The notes below the pieces were generated by a model. It was not told the origin of the DNA and did not search any database. It saw only the letters and a list, made by a program, of their open reading frames with translations. Shown one piece after another: positions 1 to 12,154 of a stretch of DNA of 64,000 bases. The stretch comes from Thereva unica (lineage: Eukaryota > Arthropoda > Insecta > Diptera > Therevidae). Position numbers and translations under genes: made by a program. The stretch covers positions 105,707,310-105,771,309 of the forward strand of contig OX465284.1 of NCBI GenBank assembly GCA_949987705.1, in the 5' to 3' direction. Each line of letters starts with the position of its first letter. Position 1 is the stretch's first letter.

Positions 1-1477
1 ATAATCTCCTTTCGATGAGGAGCGCCATTAGAGAGATTACCCAACGACTAAAAGCCGAGCCGAGCAGGAGGAAGTGAAACCGTAACTTTTTAGCAGCGCC
101 GAATTGTTATCACGTCGATTCAATTTCGTGTAGTTGCTTTCCCTGTCAGGTCGGCCCTAAGGATAATTTTCTGGTCTCAGAAGGACCTTTGCAGCCTAGA
201 ATATAAAGTAGCAAACGAAGGAGTCTTATTTCACACAACGACAACAACAACAACAAAAATACATTGTAGCCTGTTTTCCTCCCGAAACGTAAGTGGGCAT
301 TTTTGCGCAAAGCCTCGGCTCAAAACATTTGCCTTCGCAGGAGAGTGCTTTCTTATGTCTGGTCGAAGTTTAACTCTTGAGTTTGAATACGTGAATAAAA
401 CTCACCATTTATTCCGAGGCACTTCGGTTCGCACCATAAACATGGCGAAATAAAATGAATATCTGAAAAGTTGGACGGATCTGATGAGGCTCATTTATTT
501 TTGGTCTCAGATTGGGGAAGAGAGATAAATTTATCCCTGATCCCCACGAAACAGTTTTCACGTATAAGACTTCGAATCATCTACGGCGGAAAAAGGGATT
601 TCCGTAAAGTATTTGTGGGCGTGTGTGCCGAAGTGGTATGGATTTAACAAAATGTAATAAATTAGATTCATTCGCAATACGTTTTCAGATACATACGATA
701 TATATAGATATATAATATTGGAAAAATAACATTTTTTTTTAATTCTGGGCGAGGGTAGTCGATTTTGGTCTGCCTAATAAAATAAGCCCTGGTGTAATAT
801 ACTACGTGCATTTATTTTATTTGGAAATAAAATTTTTATAAACGAAAGTGAACAATTTATAACTTACTTGTCACTTTGGATGTGGGGTTCGATTGGATTT
901 AATGTGTTTTAAGAAATACGATATAAAATTCGTCGTAAGGAATGTCAGGACCCCGAGCAATGCCAATACCAGAAATGATTGATGAGCTTAAGCGATATGG
1001 AATAGTCGTAGTAGAACTAGAAGTATTAAGATGACCAGTTCAATGGAATTCTAGAATGAAGAAGTCGCTGTACTCTTCAACAGTAGCAATGACGATTCCA
1101 GAAGGAACTTTGGGGGAGGTTTCGATGTGCTCTCAAACATCTAATAAATAACGTCATAGATTTCTTATCGGGTCACCACTTTAAAAATGAAATTCAATAC
1201 ATGTATAATTAGCCAAAAATTTTAGTTCTTTCTGCAGGAAAAATAACCGGAAAAGAGCATTAGCAATAGCCAAACATTTGGTTTAATCATAGGAATACAA
1301 GACGTCATAGAGTTAAAAAGCCCAAACTCGAGCGATCCAAGCGGCCTGAGTCCATTTCACCGTGTCCAAAATTAGAGGTCCACTCCAGATCGAGAATCCA
1401 CCCTAGGTGACTTGGCAAAGTGAGCCAAAAATCAAGCAGACACTACAGGATTCTGGATATGTATATGCAATAACATT
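1..1477. other. No gene recognised; CAA microsatellite
   Basis: A short (CAA)n tract lies at about 232-258. The rest is AT-rich with stops in every frame and no protein similarity that I can recognise. Confidence 0.5.
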
Positions 1478-1688
1478 AGAGTAGGTAATGTGATACTTAG
1501 GCATGAGAACCGCGGGCATATCAGTAGGTGGGTTAATAGTTGATTGCTACATATCATTATCAGCTATTAACTGCTAGCTCGTACCGTCATGTAATTAAAA
1601 GGTGACACAGAGGGGATGTAATTACTACTTATTACCCCTACTGCCACGCCTCATTGTTCTCAGGCCCAAGTACCGCATTACCTACACT
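1478..1688. mobile_element. Foldback MITE-like element
   Basis: The left arm begins AGAGTAGGTAATGTGATACT and the right arm, read in reverse complement, begins AGTGTAGGTAATGCGGTACT. Similarity continues inward for about 75 bases (TTAGGCATGAGAACC against TTGGGCCTGAGAACA, then AGTAGG and TTAATAGTTGAT-like blocks). The total is 211 bp with a central loop of about 60 bases and no ORF. Flanking bases (TT left, AA right) do not give a clear target duplication. Confidence 0.55.
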
Positions 1689-1939
1689 AACTAGTAGAAG
1701 TTAAAATTCATAATTGTAAGGTTAGAAAACTTAGGAAGCAGGTCAACAACAATGTTAGCTTAGCTTACTATGAATATCATATAGTCAAGGAGTGATAGTG
1801 GGCCGAGTACCTAGTCTTGTGATGTGGGAAAAATATTGCATCATCGAACGACTGAAGTGGATTGAAGGGTATTGAGAGTAAATCATTAATGAAATTTAGG
1901 AAAGGCATACTTCTGTTTTGATGGTAATATTTGTTCGTT

Positions 1940-2620
1940 TTCATATCCAATACTTCAGCGAGGCGAATGTTGCTGTTGCCTGCCCGAAGCGTCGGATTTT
2001 GATGCCACTTTTTTCCTCAATCAATGACCCTATTTAAACATCGGAATCTTCGATTTGGGTTCCATCAAGGTGAGCATAGCTTTCGATCACTCCGTTGCGA
2101 GCACTTTGGTCTTTTCCGCCTTGATTTTTAACTCGTAATGTCGTATATGATGTCTGTTCCTTCGGCATCCATGTTTGCGCTATTGTCGGCGAACATCAGG
2201 TTCTTGTCGTCGTATTGAACTTCGCGTCGTTCATCGAATGCTTGACGCATAATCGCTTCGATAACAGCGCTGAAGATAAAGCGTTGAAGATAAGTGGCGA
2301 AGCTCCGTCACCTTGTCGGACACCTGCTTCCATCCGGAGAATAAGTCGCATCGAATACGAAAGTTGCTGGTTGAACCATCGTACGATGCTTGGAGAGGTT
2401 GAATGATTTTCAATGGCACGTGTTCGGTTTCCAAGGTTCTCGACAAGCTGTTCCAATAGATGCAATCGAAAGCGGACTTGAAATCGATGAAAACGAAGAC
2501 AGTTCGTTTGCCGCAACAAATTCTTTCTTCCATTAGCTGACAAAGAGCGAATATTTGATCAAAGCGTTCTCGATGCGGTCTAAATCCCGTTTGTTCTTTC
2601 CGGCTCGTTTGCTCTCTATG
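1940..2620 (-). pseudogene. LINE reverse transcriptase fragment, RTE-like
   Basis: On the minus strand, frame-shifted pieces in the right order spell an RT: EQTGFRPHRERFDQIFALCQ (2620-2545), FVFIDFKSAFD (about 2500), ILRMEAGVRQGDGASPLIFN in a shifted frame (about 2330), NLMFADNSANMDAEG in place of the usual ADD box (about 2190-2150), and TQIEDSDV..SGIKIRRFGQATATFASLKYW (about 2070-1940). The last segment matches the 'VDEFTYLGS..DIKSRIGKARAAFA' pattern of RTE-type elements. At least two frameshifts and a damaged catalytic box show it is dead. The family is known; the clade is inference from motif wording. Confidence 0.75.
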
Positions 2621-2699
2621 GCTCTGTAACCTCGATTGTATGATTTTTGTAAATAATCTGTCGACGATCGAAAGGAGGTTTTCCTGTTACCTTCCTGCA

Positions 2700-2850
2700 A
2701 ACGATACCCATTGGACCTAGATCCTATTTGCATCCAGGGTACCACAGTTGAATACTCAGACTCAGTCAAATATTTGGGAGTAAAGATAGACAAGAGACTG
2801 AATTGGAACGTTCTTCCAAAATAGTTGCAGGGTGTTTTGAGGTACTACAG
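2700..2850 (+). pseudogene. LINE RT thumb fragment, opposite strand to its neighbours
   Basis: The + strand reads LDPICIQGTTVEYSDSVKYL followed by GVKIDKRLNWN, the hallmark segment after the RT palm in Jockey/I/R1-type LINEs ('SVKYLGV.LD..L.W'). It lies between minus-strand LINE remains at 1.9-2.6 and 3.3-3.7 kb, so several elements have landed here. Confidence 0.65.
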
Positions 2851-3264
2851 AGCCTGTCAAGAAGAAATGAGCTTTCGCTCTGCTGGGTTCAGAACAGTAG
2901 GGTATCGTGAGCAATATTTATTGTTATATGCTGTAAACATACTAAGGGCGAAAATAGTTTCCACAGCGACTGGAAAAAACGAATAGAACACACAGCTTTT
3001 CTATGAGTATGAAGGGTGCAGCACAATATGCAGACCACTCGACGACGAGGTCGCCGAGAGTGGCGACTCAATCAATCCAAGTTCTATTTCGTAGCCGTCG
3101 CCCCTCAAAATTGCCTGGGCAGTGTGACATGGGATTGTGTTGCTATTCTCGTATGTTCCTGTGCGCGTGTGTAGCATTCGGATGTCGAAGATGATTATTC
3201 TTGTGTGTGCTTTTTAATTTGTGTGCACCGTCGCCGTCGCCCTTAGTATGTTTACAGCAATAAG

Positions 3265-3713
3265 GAATGAGGGGGCAACCCATGTGGTGAGCACTGCGGC
3301 CAAGTTAGGCCTATTGTGTACGTACCCCACTAGCGGAACAGACTATCGGCCTTCCGGATGAAGGCAAGAAGGTCTTTAATTGATGAAGACCGGACTTTGG
3401 CAGGGCTCAAGAACTCTCTGATAAACGTTCTTCTTCTAAGCCAGATCAGAGAAGGACATTCACAAAGAATATATGTGGAAGTCTCGTCGCCTTCCAAGCA
3501 GAGTCGGCATTCTGTCTCTTGAGACAGTCCTAGGTTGTGGAGGTGGCACCGCAGTCCTACATGGCCAGTGAGATAACCCACCAGCAGCCTTAGGTCCGCC
3601 CTGTTTAGAGTGATAGTGCCCCTTAAGGCAAATGGTCTTATAAGATCTTTAGCCTGTCTAAGACCTGGGGATGCGGTATCATCTCTACAGCCTAGGACTG
3701 TCTCAAAAAACAA
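3265..3713 (-). pseudogene. LINE ORF2 C-terminus with zinc-knuckle motif
   Basis: A 127-codon minus-strand frame reads LLVGYLTGHVGLRCHLHNLG, then CRLCLEGDETSTYILCECPS and LRRRTF, the C-terminal Cys-rich module found after RNase H in insect I/R1/Loa-type LINEs. The usual C-x2-C..H-x3/4-C pattern has Tyr in place of His. After the stop at 3330 the sequence continues into a typical LINE 3' UTR (GGTACGTACACAATAGGCCT.. on the minus strand) to about 3265. Another copy of a related region is at 31.4 kb. Confidence 0.75.
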
Positions 3714-3719
3714 AGAGCG

Positions 3720-5840
3720 AACTCTGAACGCATGAATGTAGGTGTTTCAGACCATTTCGTTGTGATGGTATTGACTCGAGAACGATTTGCGGATAACTTT
3801 CCTTTGTTGAAGTGCGCTCTTGGAGCTTAATAGTAAACCGAATGAATGTTGGTACTTCGATAAATTCGTATTGTAATCAGGCCTGCACGATTACAGCGGT
3901 TTCGTTTTATTACGAGTTGTGTTGTAAGTTGTTGTGTATTTCTCAAGGAAGCTGCGGCTTCTCTGATTGTATACGGGCTCCGAAATCAACATTAACAAAC
4001 ATCACCAAGCTAGAGTAAAGACTTAGGTACGTTCCCCTTCGACTATTTCGAAGTATTGTTGCTTTTTAATTTAAAATGCCACATTTTATTATGAAAATTT
4101 CTATACTTTAAAAGCCTGCGAAGTTTTAAATTCACTTTAAAAATATTTCCTGACAAATTTTGTTTAATACGAAAATACGTGAATATAAAAATTGATTCTA
4201 TATAAAATCTGTGTTTGTTCGTTCCTATCGTAAATAAGTTCATTCATCGTGCACGATAGTATATTATGAAAAATATTTCCGGCATATGCAGCAAATATGT
4301 GGAAAAACACATTTCAATATTATTTATGTGCATTTAATACCTACATTATATACGAAAATTTCAATGAATTTATGTGGCAAACTGAAGTGATTGCAATTTA
4401 TAAACATATAGCGACAAGTATGGTAATTTATTGAAATAAATTCTGATAGATAAAATCAGTGATAATTGGAAGTGAAAAAAAAAAAAAAATAATTAAAGTA
4501 ATCTATCATAATTTATTAAGGTTATATTTTTGTTCATACTTATAACGATTATGGCCTTTCACCTTATATTGATTTATTAAATTACACCAACCACTTGGAA
4601 GATTTTTTTTATTTCCATAGAATTCCCCAAAAGACCCAGAATTGTATCGAAAAGACAACGAATTTATTAATGAATGACAACTGAGAGAAAGAAAACTGAA
4701 ATATGGTGTATTAATTAGGTGCTCATTAGTATCTTTTCTATGCTGTTTATACATATATATTCCAATGCGAAACTTTATTAACTTAAAGAGATACACAAAA
4801 AAAAAAATGAAATAATAAAATATATAATAAATTTCTATTTACGTCAGTTGTAATAATTGTGTTCATTTTTGTAACCTTTGCTATATGGAAGCATTAATCT
4901 CGGGCAGTACGATGACTAGAAATCCTTCTCCCATGGCACACTAAATTACAGAATGAACCAACAACCCAACAGGAGGCAACCCAAGGACTTGAATCTTGTT
5001 ACTGGAATTTTCTGTGCTTCTACCTCACCTCTACCTCATGCTTATGGTGTATTTGTGTGACTTGTCGTAGATGATAAATGAATTCCCTAGCGAAAGCAGG
5101 ACGTTAAATTAGTGCCAAAGATATTTTCCCTCCACCTCAAAAAAAAAAAAAAACAAAAAAAAAAAAATAAGAAAAAAAGAAATGCCCCCATTACATTAAT
5201 AGCCGAAAGGAAAAGTTAGGATTACTTTTTTCTAGTTGGTATTGCTGTCGTCGTATCGATACAGTTTCCAAATACTTGAGCATGTTCGAATTGAAAGTAC
5301 ATTAAGAAAATTGTGTCCCTTTTCACTAGCAAGTTTCCATGTGGCTGATATGCGAATCGAGTTATGTACATATATGTGTACACGTCCTCCTAATCTGATG
5401 TGTGATTTTGGTATCACAATTTCTCTTTAAGTGAAAGTCTTTGGGTAACTTAAATACCAAAAATAAATATCAATAAGGAAATCGTTTTTTTGGAGTAAAT
5501 TATATTGATTTAGTATAGGTACAACATGAAACTCCATGCTTTGGAAAATTACTTGAAAACTTGCTAACGTGTTCGGGGAATGCTTTTGAAGAGAAATGTT
5601 AATTTAGTTACACTAACGATAGTTGATTGCGTGAGTTTATTGACACTTTGTTTTTGTGACAGTTTTGACACCAAACCCACAGCAGAGTGATGCGTTGAGG
5701 TGACTTCTGAAATGACTTTTGGAGTAACCTTATACAACATGGGGGGGGGGGGGGGGGTGGTTAAACTAAATAATAAAAGTCATTGTCTGATAAATTTGGG
5801 CTAAGTTAAACTGCTAGGAGATGAATAATTGATATCTAAA
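3720..5840. other. AT-rich DNA without recognised gene; homopolymer tracts
   Basis: Holds an A14 run near 4477, an interrupted poly(A) tract at 5139-5181 that could be a retroposon tail, and a pure G17 run at 5741-5757. Small ORFs here show no recognisable motif. Confidence 0.5.
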
Positions 5841-5841
5841 A

Positions 5842-6033
5842 GCAGTCACAAGTCACAACGCAATCACAAGTGTGTGATGAGTCTCAAGTTAACCCAATTT
5901 GGTATTCTAGTTTTGAAGTCACAATTTCAGTCATCCACAAGCGAGTGTTTAGAATACCAAAGCAGTTGATACTGACAATAATCAAACTTTCAATCACAAA
6001 CACAAGTCTCAAAAGCTTGTGACTTATGACTGA
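5842..6033. mobile_element. Imperfect palindromic (foldback) element
   Basis: The outer arms CAGTCACAAGTCAC (about 5844) and GTGACTTATGACTG (about 6018) pair with one mismatch. An inner pair is exact: TTTGGTATTCTA at 5898-5909 and TAGAATACCAAA at 5950-5961. The sequence between is rich in CACAAGT/TCACAA words. The element is noncoding, about 190 bp; weaker than the other foldbacks because the mid-arm pairing is poor. Confidence 0.4.
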
Positions 6034-6324
6034 TCACAATTTGGAATAAGGGGGTGGGTATGGATTAGTTATATTCTTTTGAACAACGGGAAACATACAA
6101 TAGAGCCATGTGTCAGCGCTGGTCTAATTAATTGCTCTTAAGAGTCAACACCCCATATGAACCATCAAGCAATATCTCTTTCCAAAGTTCAGCTTACTGC
6201 CATAAAGCACCTGGCCATCCTTATCCATTCTTCCTTATGGATCCTCCAACTCAGTCTTATATCCAAACTAAGACCCTTTTAGGTGATTGGATTAGAATCC
6301 GTGTTCGATCATTTATTTTCGGTA

Positions 6325-6525
6325 GAGTGAGATCGGTAAGACCTGCGGGGTGCGACAGCGAGAGAGACCCAACCTTCACTGGAAGGATGGTGTACACCAG
6401 GACACTCAGACCTTAGCGATGCCAAACTGGATGACATCAGCTTAGAATCGGGACCGGAGGAGAGAATATTTGCCAGAGGCCAGGACCGGATCCCGGTTGT
6501 AGAGCCTTTAAAGAAGAAGAAGAGT
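6325..6525 (+). pseudogene. RTE-like LINE 3' end, 5'-truncated
   Basis: In one frame the + strand reads RPNLHWKDGVHQDTQTLAMP followed by NWMTSA.NRDRRREYLPEAR, the C-terminal 'RPRxRWxDxVxxD....W...AQDRDxWRE' motif of RTE-type LINE proteins. It ends in AAAGAAGAAGAAGAG, the kind of short-repeat tail these elements carry. A sister copy is at 17571-17745, starting with the same CGGTAAGACCT sequence. Confidence 0.65.
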
Positions 6526-6954
6526 GAAATTGGGCATTTGCTCTGTAGGTGAAAAGGGCCAGTTTTGTCGTTTCTTAATTAGACCGCAGAGGTTGGGCCA
6601 CACATCAACCTATTCAAGAGCCATCTCCATAATCTCGTTGATTAACAAGATAAACTTTTAGGATACTAGAATCACCATCCCTAATGTTTTTAAAATCATC
6701 TGTTTCTTGAAACACAAACCAAGAATCATATAGTATACTTCGAATAGAAGCTCCCTACCAAATTTTTTGTTCGAATGGAAAATAAATACCGCAGCACAGT
6801 CGGAGTCAAATTAGTTCTCTTCAGATCTTTAAGCGGGTAGAGCTTTTTCTAGGTCAGGGATTTCGATGAAATCCACTGACATGTTGAGTCAGTATCTCGA
6901 AAAGACTGTCTTTTCATCCTATTTCATCCCATTTCAGCAATTTTTACAAATTAC

Positions 6955-7070
6955 CCATGGAGCAATCTCGCAGCAGCTGCGCAGGAATCACGCATCAGCC
7001 ACGCAGCAATCACGCAGCATCCACGCAGCAACCAAGCAGCAGCCACGCAGAGACGCAGAAAAAAACACAT
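6955..7070 (+). repeat. CACGCAGCA minisatellite
   Basis: A run of 11-12 base units built on CACGCAGCAAT / CACGCAGCATC / CACGCAGCAAC, about nine imperfect copies. Open frames on both strands here are a by-product of the repeat. Confidence 0.7.
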
Positions 7071-7139
7071 ATACGTCAACAGATTAGAGCGTATATTCCA
7101 GCTATGATGGGGTCCGAAATTATTTTTAGAAAAATAGAG

Positions 7140-7470
7140 TGCAAGATGCATATTGAAGTAATCCATCCATCCATCCAATGGAGTTACAGTCCAAATTGCT
7201 CCTTGGCCTCCTCTATGGCATCTCTCCTTCTTGCAGCAGGTCTCCAGGATGTGCAGCATTGCCTCTGCGTCAGCCGTGACAGAGTTTATACATTTCCTCC
7301 TGGGTCTGCATAGTGGTGTATTTCCCAAAATTTCTGATATCCTAAGTCGTTTTGGAACATGATTATCCTCTATCCTGATTACGTGGCCGGCTTGTCTTAG
7401 TCTGTTAATTTTTATTAAAGTTGAGAGTTCTGGTTCATCCGTAGTTCCAGTAATAATAAAAGCGAACGCA
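7140..7470 (-). pseudogene. RTE-like LINE C-terminus with GGAT tail
   Basis: On the minus strand: INRLRQAGHVIRIEDNHVPK, then RLRISEILGN..LCRPRRKCINSVTADAEAML. This is the well-known terminal segment 'LRWAGHVxRMxDxxxPKR....RPxGRPRxRWxDxVxxD'. It closes with a short (GGAT)n tract, seen on the + strand as CCATCCATCCATCC at 7161-7176, the usual 3' tail type. Cys and Asn replace conserved Gly/Trp positions, in line with decay. Confidence 0.7.
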
Positions 7471-7479
7471 GAGCGCCCG

Positions 7480-9170
7480 TTGTTTTGAGCGTTACGTTGC
7501 CTGGATCGTTGACGAGTGGGTTTTTAAGGTGGAAGGTTGTCAGCCTCCCACCTAACCCTCACCTGGAGGACCAGTACGGTATTTGTTTCGTTTTGGGATA
7601 CGAATGAAACACTCGCCTGTTATCCTCCTCCGTATTTTACTCTTTTATAGTTAAGAGTTACCAGGGGTCAAGTAATGGATGTAAAGACAGAAATCTTCAT
7701 GAAGGTGAAGAAAGGATTCGGTAGCATAGCAACGATCTTGAGTCGCGTAGACATTCGATCGCAGATGGAATTTCCCAGGACTTATCTCTTTGGTGTACCG
7801 GCACTACCAAAGGTCTTTTGCTTGACGCCATATTAGCAATTTGGTTTTATTTTTGAACTCATTTTCATTAAATCTTCATAAATATTCGCAACGACCACCC
7901 TCCCTCCCCCCCGCTCGGTAATTTTGTGCTAGCTCAAATTAAACCATCTCGGCATTTAGGCATTACTTTCAAAATATTACGTCTGGCAATAATGGAAAAC
8001 TAAGTGGCTAGACTTATTTTTTTCTTGTAATCTACTGACTGGGATTTGTGTTTCCGGAGCAGTAACCTTCAGTTTTTTCACACTCTCTTCCTTATCAAAA
8101 TTATTCTGGCGAGAATGCATGTTTTCATTTCCAATTTTGCAAAATCACTAAAGCCTAACAGGGTTAGTTTAATTAGGGGTAAGGTGGTATGAATCTGTCA
8201 TGAGTACTTTACAGTTAAATTAATTTGAGAAGCTACTATAAGTACATAATAAGGAAAGTCAACTCATTATTCGATGACACGTTAAAAGGTAAAATCACCA
8301 ATGCCACTGCTGCCAGTAAAAACTTTTGGTCCTTGGAAACTTCCAGGTCACTTTATTCACAACCCCCCACTTTTATTAACAAGAAAATTCATGGTCGACT
8401 TGCTTGCATCATTGTTCAACTCGAATTCGGTTTTACCCGATGCTGCCATACCACATCCTTCCAGTGAGTGCTCCAACCCCCTTTTTATTCAGGACTCATG
8501 AAGTGTGTACATGTACCTCAACGAACTCAACGTCAATAAATCCAATAACCATGATAATATACTCCCTATGGGCCATTATCCCCAAAATGTAATATCCAGG
8601 ATTCGAGGGTTATATTGTGCATCTGTTGGGATCACAAAGGTGTGATTTATACTATGAACTGCTGCAAACTTTCAGACACATTCACTGGTGATAGGTGTGA
8701 GACCTAATTAATAGGGTTAAAAGAAGACTTCAAGCAGAAATGTCCAGAATGGAGGAATAAAGACAACAAAGGAATTTTACAGCAAGAAAATGCAAGACCA
8801 CTTACTGGTGACCCTTAAAAAAATTACTTATGCCCGATTTCTTCACTGCCGATTATATTTTGGATAAATTTATATCAAATCTCAAAGTTTGAGTATACCT
8901 TTATTCATGGTATAAAATCATGATGAAGCGTGTAGTTCAAACATCAGATTGGGTAGAACACCCCCCCCCTTTCCCAGTCACCATATAACGTACAGAATTG
9001 CTCCATCATATTTCCTGTTTTTCCTGTTGTAGGAGTCAGGAATTTCTAGAAATAGCTTTATACTTCGTATGCGGAAATCAAATATTTTCTGGTTAACTGG
9101 AACACTTCAAAGGAATCAGACTTCTTCTTCCAGGTAGCATACTTACTGGCGAAAAGGTATGATAAGGTTA
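7480..9170. other. No gene recognised
   Basis: AT-rich sequence with short unrelated ORFs (longest about 80 codons at 8225) and C-rich tracts near 7905 and 8961. No protein motif or repeat structure found. Confidence 0.45.
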
Positions 9171-9179
9171 AGGATAAGG

Positions 9180-9359
9180 TCCACACGATAGAGACTTTTG
9201 ATTATAAAGATTTCCGTTCATAGACTTCTACAGAATTTTGTCTGTGGGAAAGTCCCCAGATAGTCCACACAGACATTCCGTCGGTCATTGAATTCAAAAA
9301 TTAAAGTGTGTACAGAAGTCACCCAAAAGTCAAATGGATAAAAGTCCTTACCGTGTGGA
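9180..9359. mobile_element. Foldback MITE-like element with nested palindrome
   Basis: The left end GTCCACACGATAGAGACTTTT pattern (from 9179) faces GGATAAAAGTCCTTACCGTGTGGA (9336-9359) in reverse complement; the pairing CCACACGRTARRGACTTTT is good. A second inverted pair, GTCTGTGG (about 9240) and CCACACAGAC (about 9265), sits in the middle. It is noncoding and about 180 bp. Confidence 0.5.
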
Positions 9360-10320
9360 TTCAAACCTATTTATATAAGAAATAAGACCAACAAATCAAA
9401 ATGCTTTAACAAAGTTACTAATTTGTAGATATGATGATATTATTACGAAAGATTACTTCTCACAAAGCAGATGACAATGGTAAGTGCATAAACCAGCAAT
9501 TTTTTCCCTGAGGAATACTGATAGACTATCCGATTATAGCTAAAGACAATGAACGTAACTTAAGCTGTCCTAGAAAAAGAAAAAAATATCAGATTTGGCA
9601 TCAGCTTTGGCTTCATGTCTATCGGTGCTTTGATTGAAAATTTATCGATTAAGTCGACCTGCTAACCAGACAGAAAAATTCCCTTGAGTATTAAGATATA
9701 TATCACAAGATTTAATACCTATTGCATTATTTTATTTTAATCCGATTACAATTAAACTAATCTTGGTGGTTCTTTCTTTTCTTTCCCAAGGTACAATAGT
9801 GTGCAATGCCCCCGCAGGTTACCGCTTGATTTTCTACCGAACTCACATCTCAGATTATTGACTACACCCTCACTAATTTTTGCCACCAACAAAATTAATT
9901 ACCTTGTATTGCCCAAATGCTACTAATTACATCGGTCAGACGTATTTTTATGGTATGCACATATTTCAATTAATTCGGCCAGACACAATTAATCCATTTA
10001 CGATCCATAAACGTAAGAAAGAATTCTGTGAATTCTTTCATTCTTTCCACCTTAACTACTGTACAATAATCCATTTACGATTCCATTATATCATTTAGTA
10101 AAATCGTAAAAGTTTTAATTTTGTTACGTTGAACCTAGTGAACAAATATGACCGTGAACTTGGTTCAAAATTCATACCAGTATAAAGCAACTCGCCAAAG
10201 AGAAGAGTCTTCGGATTATGCTGTAAACAGTGACACACTTTTACGCTTTTGAATGACCCTAATTAGAAAATAGAAAAAAAAGTTGAGGGTACATTACCTT
10301 CAGTAAATATAAAAGATGGC
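9360..10320. other. No gene recognised
   Basis: AT-rich, with a 72-codon ORF at 9880-10098 rich in His/Ile/Tyr and without known motif. Confidence 0.4.
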
Positions 10321-10329
10321 CTTACAACG

Positions 10330-10505
10330 GGCGAACAACAGCCGCTTGGCTTCTTAAGGGGCATATGATGGCCGTAGAGTTTTTAACCATTTTTAACGGG
10401 AGCACATACGGGCCCACGAGGGCCAAATTTGATCAAAAGATTTAAATGGCCGAGTACTGATATGCACACACGGGCATACGACGGCAAATTTGACCCAAAA
10501 AAAAT
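10330..10505 (+). repeat. Dispersed repeat with internal ~60-bp tandem units, intact copy
   Basis: Starts AACGGGCGAACA and contains GGGGCATATGATGGCC, then CGGGCCCACGAGGGCCAAAT and CGGGCATACGACGGCAAAT, three diverged units about 55-62 bases apart ending in AAATTTGAYC. The same sequence is at 17486-17810, where a LINE end is inserted. No coding function seen. Confidence 0.6.
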
Positions 10506-10824
10506 CTGCATTAATGTATAGATGAGTGTGGTTTGTGGGAAATTGATAATTTTCAATCGGACTTTGGATTATTATACATACTGAAAGGCTATCGATGTAC
10601 AAGAGAAACAGGCTCGTCAGTTGACTTATGTTTTAGCGGTTAAAGAAAAAAAAAACAATCTAAAAAAAAAAACATTTAATTGCAGTGCGTTGATAAAAAG
10701 TATAGATATAAGCACAGGCCATACCGTCGGACAAACAACCTTCTAATGCCGGCACATGACCGACGACTATGTTTCAAACAAGGCCAGTGTTCGCCCGTTG
10801 CAAGGCGATATTTTATTTTTACTC

Positions 10825-10975
10825 GGGATCTTGGAATCGGCCTCTGGAGACTAGGTCGACAGTTTTTCTGGAGATTCGTGGTTCCAATCCACTCCGCGGT
10901 ATCCAACGCTTTTCCATTTTGCATGAGCTAAACAACTTCTATTCTTTCTTGCCTTCTCTATATAAAAAAAAATTG
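10825..10975 (+). mobile_element. Diverged SINE remnant
   Basis: GAGATTCGTGGTTCCAATCC with CGCGG after it resembles the Pol III B-box region of the 14.26-kb SINE (one base off GGTTCGAATCC). The following CCATTTTGCA..ACAACTTCTATTCTTTCTTGCCTTC parallels the CCCATTCTGCACAACTTTCGTTCTTTCTT part of the 47.5-kb copy. The tail is missing. Confidence 0.4.
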
Positions 10976-10989
10976 AATCAACTGAACGA

Positions 10990-12150
10990 TCCCGCCTAAA
11001 GATGATCGATCGTTACGTCCAAATGGCCTACAGCTACTCTGATTATAGACATTACGGTTTTTCCCAGAATCTCAGAAAGCAATCCTGAAGGCTTCCGCCC
11101 CGTAGGATGACCAAAACCCTCGCTGACAAGGCAGCGTAGGAAAGGACCTGGAAAGATGCTCTCTAGAAAGAATCTTCTGAGAACTCACGAGGGACCGTGG
11201 ACGCCAGATGGCGATAATTGAGGAGGCCAAGATTAGCTGGCCTGATGATGATAATGATGAGTACAAGCCAGACCGTAAGATTTTCAAAGAGAGTATGCGG
11301 GAGTACATGGGGGAACTCAGATCCCATGCAGATCAAAATAAACCCAAGATCAATAAAAGCGGAACTTGTATTGTCTCTGTAGCCAGTTTCCAAATAAGTA
11401 ATTTAGAGTTAGGAAAACGCTACGTTACAGCCAGCCCCAAGAACATATGTCGAGCCAGCCGTAAAATGGAAACAAGAGAGTTTCGTAGTACCTGACAACA
11501 AACGAAGATTTTTCAAGAAGGGGAAAAAGGTAGCGACCATAAAGCGACAGCACCGATCTCTAAGTGTCACACAGGAGTACTGATCTTTTTCTGATCTTCA
11601 TAAATGGTCTTCTTTCAAACTTAATAATTCGCTGATTATGGTACTCTGCGTTACTCTACCCCGCGAAAACCAACTTGACGAGGTTGCATAAAGTACAAAA
11701 AGGGTCCTTCAACTTATCGGGAGACGGCAGCAAGATCCACCCTTTGAGCCCTGAGAAAATTTTATTGCTACTATCATAATGATCGCTTCCCCGAGATAAA
11801 TGCTCTTCTACCTCCACAGCAAATTTTATACCGGCAACAACAACTTGGATCGCTCTTTCCTTCGTTTACAGCCCTCCTTTTCACCCAAGCTGAGCGAATT
11901 CGTTCATAGAGAGAACAACATGACCGTGGAACAACCTTACATAGTCGATATTTCCGAAGTCCTACAACTCCAAGAGTTGAAAGGCACGATACTTCGCCCC
12001 TTTTTTCAACACCCTTCTAAGTCCTTGTAACCGGAAACATGTTCTGCCCTTCGAACTAAGCTTACTACATTAAAGAATTACGCGACCAACGACATGACAT
12101 GTACTGCTAGTACAAATTACTGGTAAGTACCATCTGGATGGAGCCTCTGT
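10990..12150. other. No gene recognised
   Basis: Contains ORFs of up to 95 codons (11208-11495, +, acidic and lysine-rich) and a 76-codon frame at 11800. None has a motif I can name; the codon pattern suggests old transposon sequence, but this is only an impression. Confidence 0.35.
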
Positions 12151-12154
12151 TACT

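Noticed and set aside
5139..5181. Poly(A) tract as proof of a retroposed gene
   Set aside because: The tract is interrupted and no coding sequence or target duplication was found upstream.
6951..7328. 125-codon minus-strand ORF and its + strand partner
   Set aside because: One part is a LINE C-terminus and the other the CACGCAGCA minisatellite; the joined frame is accidental.
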